Source: Lentimicrobium sp. (GTDB lineage: Bacteria; Bacteroidota; Bacteroidia; Bacteroidales; Lentimicrobiaceae). Taken from it: DNA of 33,625 nucleotides. The notes beneath the pieces were generated by a model. That model saw only the letters and a program-made list of their open reading frames with translations. It did no database searches and was not told the origin of the DNA. The position numbers were made by a program, and so were the translations under genes. Below are positions 1-5,640 of this stretch, piece by piece. Where the stretch lies: the NCBI GenBank assembly GCA_023957275.1, contig JAMLHF010000048.1:1-33625 (forward strand), in the 5' to 3' direction. Positions within the stretch are counted from its first letter, which is position 1; the number at the start of each line of letters is the position of its first letter.

Positions 1-674
1 CACTTGGTAAGAAATTTTTCAGTAAACAAATCAAGATGAGTGATTTTCTTGTTGTTTTCGTCTGCTAATTGATAAATCGGTAAAAATTGTTCGTCTGCAT
101 TAAATTGAAAATGTTGATTCTTGTTATTTGCAAAATAGTAAGTGTTGGTTCTGTTACTTACAATGAACAACTGCATAAAACAAAGCAGTGAATTTCCGTA
201 ACCATTGCCAGGCTCGTTTTTGTATTCTACAATTTGCTGCATTGCTTTTCTCGGAGAAATGTCCAAGTTCTTCAACTCGATTTGAACAACTGGCAATCCG
301 TTAATCAGCAAAATAATGTCATAACGCTGATGGCTATTTTCTGTATTAATGCGTAACTGACTGATAACTTCAAAGTCATTCTTGCACCAATCTTTGATGT
401 TTACCAATGTATAATGTAAAGGTGTTCCATCTTCACGTTGAAAATATTGTCTTTCGCGTAAGAGTTTTGAAGCAAGAAAGACATCGGGGTTTATGATTTC
501 TTCTCTAAGTCTTAAAAACTCGTTATCTGATAAGTGTACACGGTTGAGTTCTTCAAATTTGGTTTTGAAGTTTTGCTCAAGCGTTTTTCTATCCACTATG
601 TCAGGTCGATGGATGTACTTAAGCCCCTTTAGTTGCTCTATTAGATTTTCCTCTATTTGGTTTTCCTTATTCAT
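1..674 (-). CDS. hsdR: Type I restriction enzyme R subunit, N-terminal part (cut by window edge)
   Basis: This is the first ~224 residues of the DNA-cleaving and translocating subunit of a type I restriction-modification complex. The frame is open from an ATG at 674 to the window edge, so the helicase domain is outside. The visible part begins MNKENQIEENLIEQLKGL and contains a PD-(D/E)XK nuclease pattern: D119 in a YDIILLINGLP context, then E133-L-K135 in VVQIELKN. This is the usual HsdR N-terminal nuclease. The start codon overlaps the stop of the upstream XRE gene by one base (TAATG), which suggests translational coupling. The DNA is AT-rich like the rest of the left accessory region. HsdM and HsdS are not in the window. 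Family call is firm; completeness cannot be judged. Confidence 0.9.
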   Translation of the reverse strand, partial: MNKENQIEENLIEQLKGLKYIHRPDIVDRKTLEQNFKTKFEELNRVHLSDNEFLRLREEIINPDVFLASKLLRERQYFQREDGTPLHYTLVNIKDWCKNDFEVISQLRINTENSHQRYDIILLINGLPVVQIELKNLDISPRKAMQQIVEYKNEPGNGYGNSLLCFMQLFIVSNRTNTYYFANNKNQHFQFNADEQFLPIYQLADENNKKITHLDLFTEKFLTK

Positions 675-871
675 TATTCTTCTTTCAATAAATCTTTAGG
701 ATTAACATCCAATATTTTTGCTATCTCATAAAGAACCTCAAGCCTTGGTTGCTGTCTATTTTGCACATAAGAGTTGACCATATTGTAACTCTTTCCCAAC
801 TTTTCAGCCAACCAAGTCTGCTTGATTCCTTTCTCTTCAAGCACTTCTTTAATTCGATTCATTTCTATCAA
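674..871 (-). CDS. Small XRE/Cro-type helix-turn-helix regulator next to hsdR
   Basis: A 65-residue protein that is almost entirely one HTH_3 domain: KQTWLAEKLGKSYNMVNSY fits the helix-turn-helix, followed by the usual LYEIAKILDVNPKDLL tail. Small XRE proteins of this kind often precede type I or type II restriction genes and can act as controller proteins. It may start at 871 or at the second Met at 862 (MNRIKEVLEEKG), which fits the family length better. The stop overlaps the hsdR start (TAATG), so the two are probably one operon. Inverted GATAAAT half-sites lie just upstream at 894-923 and are a candidate operator. The regulatory role is inferred; the fold is clear. Confidence 0.85.
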   Translation of the reverse strand: MIEMNRIKEVLEEKGIKQTWLAEKLGKSYNMVNSYVQNRQQPRLEVLYEIAKILDVNPKDLLKEE

Positions 872-893
872 ATTATTTTCAGCTAAAATACAT

Positions 894-923
894 ATTTATC
901 TCAAAAAACAAGATAAATTTATC
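894..923. promoter_or_regulatory. Candidate operator: three inverted GATAAAT half-sites
   Basis: Three copies of the heptamer occur in alternating orientation: ATTTATC at 894-900, GATAAAT at 912-918 and ATTTATC at 917-923. The last two form a perfect 12-bp palindrome. They sit 20-60 bases upstream of the XRE gene start. Paired inverted sites of this kind are typical of controller-protein autoregulation. The region is AT-rich, so chance is possible. Confidence 0.4.
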
Positions 924-935
924 AAGTTGCACCGT

Positions 936-1013
936 GAGCGTTGGCAAGATTGCACTCTTTGGCAAAGCTTTGGGTGGAGCGTTGGCTTGTGGGGCTTTGC
1001 CAATGTGTGCAAT
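936..1013. repeat. Long imperfect palindrome with internal direct repeat
   Basis: Arms ATTGCAC (949-955) plus TTGGCAAAGC (959-968) pair with GCTTTGCCAA (994-1003) plus GTGCAAT (1007-1013). This gives 17 pairs around a symmetric 3-base mismatch and a 25-base loop. The 10-mer GAGCGTTGGC occurs directly repeated at 936-945 and 977-986, once outside and once in the loop. The rest of 872-1163 holds no credible gene; short open frames across it are low-complexity and follow the palindrome. It resembles the neighbouring cassette-boundary palindromes in its GTTGGC/GCCAA content but lacks a clear AAC/GTT core pair. Confidence 0.5.
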
Positions 1014-1163
1014 GTGGGTGGGGTTTCTTTCTTTTTTTGCGGGGGGAAGAAAAAAACAAAATAAATTTCCATCAAATTTGCACTGTCCTGTCAAAAAGCT
1101 AAATCCTTTCTATTTTCAATTTATCACTATCGTTTCTGTCTGGTCGTCTGTCTTTTTACACTT

Positions 1164-1300
1164 GTTGCCAACGGTTTGCAGCTATGCCCAGTAGCCGCTT
1201 AGCGGAGTTTGTCTCTGTCCAATGGTACAATGTTTCTGCGGGGTAAAATGTTTCAAGTTGCTCTTTCATAGGCTATTGGGCATAGGTGCTGTTATGGGTA
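1164..1300 (-). repeat. attC-like palindromic element A
   Basis: A ~137-base element. Arms GCTATGCCCAGTAGCC (1181-1196) and GGCTATTGGGCATAG (1271-1285) pair over 15 positions with one mismatch. A small inner hairpin CCGC-TTA-GCGG lies at 1195-1205. Outer cores are GTTGCCAACG (1164-1173) and GCTGTTATGGGTA (1288-1300). Read on the minus strand it runs AAC..stem..CGTT, the layout of integron attC sites. The cores fit RYYYAAC/GTTRRRY only at AAC/GTT. It lies directly downstream of the barrel gene, where a cassette attC would be. No integrase is seen, so the call is an inference. Confidence 0.45.
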
Positions 1301-1310
1301 GGCAATCTTT

Positions 1311-2057
1311 TTATTCACGCTTTGCGAAGTAATATTTCAAGCCAATCTGAAATAGAATAGAGTTCGACATATTTCTGGTTGCATATACTGTTCCGGTTTC
1401 CGAATAATGAGTAATTGTTTCGTAATATGACGGATTGAAATTTGCAATATAGCTGCATTTCAGGTAGATATCTGCTTTCTCTTTAAAACGATAACCTGAC
1501 GAAATACCTGGCTCAATACTGAAATTAATCTTTGATGGGATATAGCCATAAGCTCTCGTAGAATCAGATCCGGTGGGAATATAGCTATTATCCCCGGGAA
1601 ACATAGAAACATTTTCGCCCCATCCCATCATTGGCTGATTTTCAGAATAATCACGCGAGATCATAACATTAAACCCAATTTCAGGCTTGATAAATATTTT
1701 ATTCTGAGCTACTAAAAACTCCTTTCCAAAGCGTAGCGGAATCAGCCAGCTTTCTTGTCCGCTACTCATTGAAAGCGACTTACTTACTTCCGAAGTACTG
1801 TAATTGAAATCGACCAAAGGGTGAGAAGAAGACAAACCGTAAAACCCTGTTTCAACTGTATATGAATCATATTTGAACCCAAAATAACCTCCGAAAATTC
1901 CGCCAATTGAGGCTTGGGTTAATGTATTAGCTTTGCTGTTCACATAATTATATCTTTCAAACAATCCGCCATTTTCATAGCCAAGGTAAAATCCGTTTTG
2001 AGCTATACCTGCCATTGAAAGTAGAAATGTGGTCACGATTACAAATAATTTTCTCAT
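1311..2057 (-). CDS. Predicted outer-membrane beta-barrel protein (cassette-borne)
   Basis: A 248-residue protein with a signal peptide (MRKLFVIVTTFLLSMAGIAQ; cleavage likely after AQ), then alternating aromatic/polar strands ending in ILFQIGLKYYFAKRE. The C-terminal strand is typical of barrel proteins, although four residues follow the last Phe. The size and pattern fit the small porin / PorT-like outer-membrane family of Bacteroidota. No specific function can be assigned. It sits alone between attC-like element A (downstream) and element B (upstream), in the orientation usual for a gene cassette. The upstream sequence has only a weak promoter match (TGAGTTTG). Barrel class is likely; family identity is uncertain. 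Confidence 0.7.
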   Translation of the reverse strand: MRKLFVIVTTFLLSMAGIAQNGFYLGYENGGLFERYNYVNSKANTLTQASIGGIFGGYFGFKYDSYTVETGFYGLSSSHPLVDFNYSTSEVSKSLSMSSGQESWLIPLRFGKEFLVAQNKIFIKPEIGFNVMISRDYSENQPMMGWGENVSMFPGDNSYIPTGSDSTRAYGYIPSKINFSIEPGISSGYRFKEKADIYLKCSYIANFNPSYYETITHYSETGTVYATRNMSNSILFQIGLKYYFAKRE

Positions 2058-2122
2058 GTCTATTAGTTTTAGATTACTTTTTTACCAAACTCATTTTCTG
2101 TTGAAAAATTGTCCTGTCTTTT

Positions 2123-2264
2123 TTGCTTACCCATAACGTTCCGCGTATATGATTAGGTGCGGATTGCGGGATGCTTTCCTGTCGAAAAGCACCGAGGCTG
2201 ATGCGGGAGATAATGCTGATTATCAGCACCGAAACCGCACTTAATTATATACGCTGTTGGCAAC
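2123..2264 (-). repeat. attC-like palindromic element B
   Basis: Arms at 2143-2162 and 2235-2254 pair over 20 positions with two mismatches (GCGTATAT..GTGCGG against CCGCAC..ATATACGC). An inner hairpin GATAAT..ATTATC lies in the loop. Outer cores are TTGCTTACCCATAACG (2123-2138) and CTGTTGGCAAC (2254-2264). The left core is the near-exact inverse of the right flank of element A (GTTATGGGTAGGCAA, 1291-1305). The right core is the inverse of GTTGCCAACG at 4704-4713. Thus the ends of each intervening segment match each other, as for excisable cassettes. A MITE-like repeat is the alternative. Confidence 0.45.
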
Positions 2265-2324
2265 TGGGCTTTTTTACATCCAAATTCAGACTATTTATTT
2301 CTTCAAATTTAAAAAAATATTTCC

Positions 2325-2332
2325 TACCTTTG
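2325..2332 (+). promoter_or_regulatory. Bacteroidota -7 element of the mef-mph operon
   Basis: TACCTTTG matches TAnnTTTG exactly and sits 145 bases before the mef start. Transcription would begin near 2339, giving a leader of about 138 bases that contains the short leader peptide and hairpins. Confidence 0.6.
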
Positions 2333-2348
2333 TGCGGTTATTTCCAAT

Positions 2349-2461
2349 AAATTATACAACAAATGGCAAAGCCTTGGATAAAATAATAGGGTAATTCTCA
2401 AAATACCCACATTTTTTTAGATAGCTCTTCTCAGTGCTATCCATTTATTGTTGTATAATTT
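2349..2461 (+). promoter_or_regulatory. Attenuator-like leader of mef-mph: leader peptide plus competing hairpins
   Basis: Three structures can be drawn. (1) A long-range stem: AAATTATACAACA followed by AATGG (2349-2366) pairs with 2441-2461, 18 pairs with a 3-base bulge. (2) A terminator-like hairpin GGGTA..TACCC (2389-2408) followed by seven T (2412-2418). (3) A hairpin GATAGC..GCTATC (2420-2441). The 5' arm of the long stem covers the start codon of the seven-codon leader ORF. The 3' arm ends 15 bases before the mef ATG. A ribosome held on the leader would block the 5' arm and change folding downstream. That is the logic of antibiotic-inducible attenuation; the mechanism is inferred. Confidence 0.55.
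2363..2386 (+). CDS. Seven-residue leader peptide MAKPWIK
   Basis: ATG at 2363 followed by codons for A-K-P-W-I-K and TAA, then TAG one base later. It lies about 24 bases after the predicted transcription start and is followed at once by a terminator-like hairpin. Short leader peptides on which a drug-bound ribosome stalls control many macrolide-resistance genes. This peptide does not carry the classic R/K-x-R/K arrest motif. Translation is not proven; position and context are the evidence. Confidence 0.45.
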   Translation: MAKPWIK

Positions 2462-2476
2462 AATCAAGTTTATTTC

Positions 2477-3700
2477 ATGGAGAACCAAAAATGGTTTAAC
2501 ACCTATATATTTATATGGGCTGGGCAATTTGTTTCAATGTTGACAAGTTATGCAGTCCAATTTGCTATTGTCATATGGCTTAGTCTGGAGTATCAATCCG
2601 CCGAGGTTTTAGCATATGCAGGTATAGCTGGAATGTTGCCACAAGCTATTATTGGCCCGTTAGCAGGGGTATATATAGACCGTACTAATCGAAAACGTAT
2701 CATGATTCTTTCTGATACTTTCATTGCTGTATGTGCTATTGTCTTGATATTTATCCTTAACAAGGAAACGGTAAATCTTGTATGGATTTATATCATGTTA
2801 GGTTTACGTTCGGTTGGCAATGCCTTTCATTCACCGGCTCTACAAGCTTTGGCTCCGCTAATTGTGCCTAAAAAAGAATTGCTAAGAGTTGCTGGTATTA
2901 ATCAAATGTTACATTCGATTTGTAGTATTGGTGGTCCTGCACTTGGTACAGTGGCAATTGCCATATTGCCTATTTCAAATGTTTTGTATCTTGATTTGAT
3001 TGGAGCATTACTGGCAATTTCTTCGCTTATGATGGTAAGAATACCACAGACAATAAAAGGTTCTAAATTTTCTGTTCATACAATATCAACCGAATTTATA
3101 GATGGGTTACATATCGTATCTAAAAATAGAGGTTTAAGTTACCTTTTTCTTTATGCCATGGCTATCACCTTTGTCATCATGCCTGCTGCAATTATGTTCC
3201 CACTACTGACAACAGGACATTATGGAGGAGGAAAATGGGAAATGGGCCTTGTTGAGATAGTTTGGGGGGGAGGCATGCTGATTGGTGGAGCTGTTTTAGG
3301 CTTGTTCAAAGTTGGGATGTCAAAGATTGTATTGGTTAATTCAATGTATATCATATTGGGGTTAACATTCCTTCTTAGCGGAGTTTTCCCAAAAGAATGG
3401 TTCATTGGATTTGTTCTGGTAACAGCAATTGGAGGTATTGGTTTATCTGTTTTTTATGCATGTTTTACTGCTATTGTCCAGATAACAGTAAAACCTGAAA
3501 TGCTGGGACGAGTCTTTTCTCTTTATTACAGTTTGGCGGTATTGCCAAGTATAATCGGTTTATTGTTCACAGGCGTGATTGCAGAAAATATAGGTATAAA
3601 CATCACTTTTATCATAAGTGGATGTTTGGCTATCGTTATTGGGTTGCTTTCGTATGGCTCTGAGAAACTTATGCAGTTAGGTAATAATTTAAAAAAATAA
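2477..3700 (+). CDS. MFS efflux transporter, macrolide efflux (Mef) type
   Basis: A 407-residue inner-membrane protein with about 12 hydrophobic segments, as in the major facilitator superfamily. The N-terminus FIWAGQFVSMLTSYAVQFAI and the loop GPLAGVYIDRTNRKRIMI (MFS motif A, after TM2) closely resemble Mef(A)/Mef(C) macrolide exporters. So do the segments RSVGNAFHSPALQALAPLIVP and LGRVFSLYYS. It would export 14- and 15-membered macrolides using the proton gradient. It is followed after 5 bases by an Mph-type phosphotransferase, the same order as the known mef(C)-mph(G) pair. Its codon use is AT-richer than the core genes, consistent with transfer. Substrate is inferred from family and partner. 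Confidence 0.85.
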   Translation: MENQKWFNTYIFIWAGQFVSMLTSYAVQFAIVIWLSLEYQSAEVLAYAGIAGMLPQAIIGPLAGVYIDRTNRKRIMILSDTFIAVCAIVLIFILNKETVNLVWIYIMLGLRSVGNAFHSPALQALAPLIVPKKELLRVAGINQMLHSICSIGGPALGTVAIAILPISNVLYLDLIGALLAISSLMMVRIPQTIKGSKFSVHTISTEFIDGLHIVSKNRGLSYLFLYAMAITFVIMPAAIMFPLLTTGHYGGGKWEMGLVEIVWGGGMLIGGAVLGLFKVGMSKIVLVNSMYIILGLTFLLSGVFPKEWFIGFVLVTAIGGIGLSVFYACFTAIVQITVKPEMLGRVFSLYYSLAVLPSIIGLLFTGVIAENIGINITFIISGCLAIVIGLLSYGSEKLMQLGNNLKK

Positions 3701-3705
3701 AACAA

Positions 3706-4593
3706 ATGAAAAATACAGACATTCAGAAACTTGCAGAAAGACATGGTTTAATGCTTTCAGACAAGATGAAATTCAACGAAATGGGAATAGATTTCAAGGT
3801 TGGTTTTGCAACAGACAAAGATGAAAATCAATGGCTGTTGCGTATTCCCAGAAGACCCGATTTGGGTAAGCAGATTGCAAAGGAAAAACTAATTCTACAG
3901 TTAGTTTGCAAACATCTCACTGCGCAAGTTCCAGATTGGAAAATTGCGAACGAAGAGCTGGTAGCGTATCCATTATTGGATGGAAAACCCGCTTTGACTT
4001 ATGATGCTGAAACTTATGAGGTTTCTTGGAATATGGATAAAGATAGTCCAAACTACATTCAGTCATTGGCTAAAATTTTGGTGCAACTCCATGCTATTCC
4101 GAAAGAAGAAGTTGTTCTGAATGGATTGGAAGTTACTACACCTGAAAGTCTGAGAAGCGAGATTTCCGAACGATTACGCTTGGTAAAATCCGAACTGGGC
4201 ATAAGTAATGATTTAGAAAATCGTTACAAAAAGTGGTTGGATAATGATACACTGTGGCCGAACTTCACAAAATTCATTCATGGTGATTTGTATGCAGGAC
4301 ATATTCTAACATATGCCGATGGTAATGTATGTGGAATTATTGACTGGTCAACAGCCCGAATCAGTGATATTTCCCAAGATTTTTCAGGACATCTCACTGT
4401 TTTCGGAGAAGAAAGTCTCAAGTCTTTAATTTCAGAGTATGAAAAACAAGGTGGCAAAATATGGAATATGATTTTTGAGCAGGCCGTTGAGCGAGCTGCG
4501 GCTGCACCCTTGGCTTATGGTTATTTTGCTGTTGAAACACAGGATGAAGTCCATATAAACGGTGCTAAAGTCCAGTTAGGTGTTCAGCGATAA
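3706..4593 (+). CDS. Macrolide 2'-phosphotransferase (Mph family)
   Basis: A 295-residue APH-fold kinase that would inactivate macrolides by nucleotide-dependent phosphorylation of the desosamine 2'-OH. The catalytic loop FIHGDLYAGHIL has H192-G-D194 and the GH variant (HGDxxAGH) that is characteristic of Mph enzymes. The metal-binding IIDW motif gives D213. The N-terminal stretch MKFNEMGIDFKVGFATDKDENQW..LRIPRR and the WPNFTKFIHGD region align by eye with Mph(B)-like enzymes. Length is normal for the family (~290-300). It is co-transcribed with mef and ends before a strong terminator at 4618-4648. Which mph class it belongs to cannot be decided here. Confidence 0.9.
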   Translation: MKNTDIQKLAERHGLMLSDKMKFNEMGIDFKVGFATDKDENQWLLRIPRRPDLGKQIAKEKLILQLVCKHLTAQVPDWKIANEELVAYPLLDGKPALTYDAETYEVSWNMDKDSPNYIQSLAKILVQLHAIPKEEVVLNGLEVTTPESLRSEISERLRLVKSELGISNDLENRYKKWLDNDTLWPNFTKFIHGDLYAGHILTYADGNVCGIIDWSTARISDISQDFSGHLTVFGEESLKSLISEYEKQGGKIWNMIFEQAVERAAAAPLAYGYFAVETQDEVHINGAKVQLGVQR

Positions 4594-4617
4594 TCGTGAT
4601 TAACTTTTTATTATTTA

Positions 4618-4648
4618 GGGCTGGTCTTATTTTTTGACCAGTCCTTTT
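4618..4648 (+). terminator. Rho-independent terminator of mef-mph
   Basis: GGGCTGGTC (4618-4626) pairs with GACCAGTCC (4636-4644) over nine base pairs including one G-T. It is followed by TTTT, with further T in the loop. Confidence 0.85.
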
Positions 4649-4700
4649 ATTAATCGAAACTTAATCTTTTTTCCTGGGGTTGATGTGTGTCGCTCTTAGC

Positions 4701-4713
4701 CTTGTTGCCAACG
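4701..4713 (-). repeat. Third cassette-type core site CTTGTTGCCAACG
   Basis: An identical 13-mer occurs at 1161-1173 at the edge of element A, and its inverse GTTGGCAAC closes element B at 2256-2264. It therefore bounds the mef-mph segment on the right. A matching second arm, if any, is degenerate: GAGTGCATA (4713-4721) could pair weakly with TATACGCAACTC near 4857. The remainder of 4649-5165 holds no gene I can support, only short hairpins such as CCGG-AAAA-CCGG near 5032. Confidence 0.4.
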
Positions 4714-5165
4714 AGTGCATACCCTCAACTAATCCAGGGAATTTAATCAGCTCTTAAGCTTAGGCTTAACTTATTGTCATTCAAGACCAAATTTAAAAGA
4801 TCACTTATACTATTCTCACTTTTAAACGCTTATAAGCGTTTGGAATTGCTAAGTTATATACGCAACTCAGGCCCAAATGTATAACATTAAAGCAAAAATT
4901 GCAATATTCGAAAGGATTGAAACGACATTCGTTCGCTTTTCCGCAAAAGCTGAAATAAAAAGCCCGGGCCTGTTTGCCTTAACGGGAAAAATTCCGGCAT
5001 CGGGGCGAAGATTAAGCCCTTTTAATTATCCCGGAAAACCGGTAAAAGCCGCTTGAACCACAGGAATTTCAGTCTTTTCTATAATGGTGATTGCGTGAAA
5101 TGCTTTGTGTAGTAAGAAGGGCAAGTTAAATCCGGAATGGTAAAGCTACAGTCAGCTAACAGGTT

Positions 5166-5215
5166 AAATAAAGAAAACCTCTGTTATATGCTTGTTACAA
5201 AGCACTTACAGAGGT
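5166..5215 (-). terminator. Terminator of the tRNA-Leu gene
   Basis: On the minus strand ACCTCTGT (from 5215) pairs with ACAGAGGT (ending 5177), with an inner TGCTT/AAGCA hairpin. A T-rich tract follows (complement of 5166-5176). It begins eight bases after the tRNA 3' end. Confidence 0.7.
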
Positions 5216-5222
5216 CTTTCCG

Positions 5223-5306
5223 TACCCCGGGCCGGGATCGAACCGGCACGAGCTCACACTCATTGGTTTTTGAGACCAACGCGTCTACCAATTCCGCCAC
5301 CGGGGC
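5223..5306 (-). tRNA. tRNA-Leu (anticodon CAA)
   Basis: An 84-base class II tRNA. The acceptor GCCCCGG (from 5306) pairs with CCGGGGT with a G-U end pair and discriminator A at 5223. The D arm contains GGTAGACGC. The anticodon stem TTGGT/ACCAA encloses loop CTCAAAA, so the anticodon is CAA, reading UUG. A long variable arm follows. The T arm is GCCGG-TTCGATC-CCGGC. No CCA is encoded. A TACCTTTG promoter lies just upstream at 5318-5325. The gene's 3' end faces the AT-rich left region. Confidence 0.95.
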
Positions 5307-5317
5307 AAAAGGGCACG

Positions 5318-5325
5318 CAAAGGTA
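5318..5325 (-). promoter_or_regulatory. Promoter -7 element of tRNA-Leu
   Basis: TACCTTTG on the minus strand, an exact TAnnTTTG match, 12 bases before the mature tRNA 5' end. Confidence 0.6.
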
Positions 5326-5415
5326 AGAAAAGTTATTGATTCCGGTGCGAATTTTTCATACTATCGGATAGGATACTTTTTGCCAGGGGCTCCACTTAAG
5401 TTTTGCGGGAAAAGG

Positions 5416-5460
5416 GAGCCCGGGGAACGATTCTGCCGGTTTGGAGGATCGCCGGGGCTC
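5416..5460. repeat. Imperfect inverted repeat in the tRNA-GH53 gap
   Basis: GAGCC at 5416-5420 and GGCTC at 5456-5460 are the ends of a GC-rich imperfect stem that also includes CGAT/ATCG further in. The rest of 5326-5640 has no supportable gene and no TAnnTTTG match for the downstream galactanase. Confidence 0.35.
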
Positions 5461-5640
5461 TGGTTCTTGTCAGAAAATTCTAACCGGTAACAGGCGGGAA
5501 TGCCGGAACATGCTGCAGGCGCCCTGCCGGTAATTCCTGTTGATCCCTTGCCGGAATTGCTTATCTTGCTGCCACGTTCCGGTGATGTCGGACGGATCAA
5601 GGTCTATTACGGTTATTTGAAAAATTTAAATACTGATACC

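Noticed and set aside
822-1194. Several overlapping open frames on both strands of 70-86 codons
   Set aside because: They are created by the palindrome at 936-1013 and low-complexity flanks, show no domain-like pattern, and overlap each other on both strands.
4960-4975. Attachment-site repeat of the tRNA-Leu 3' end
   Set aside because: Only CCCGGGCC (8 bases) is shared, too short and GC-palindromic to count as an att repeat.
5137-5490. Open frame of 117 codons on the plus strand
   Set aside because: It runs straight through the tRNA-Leu gene and its terminator in antisense, so it is not a gene.
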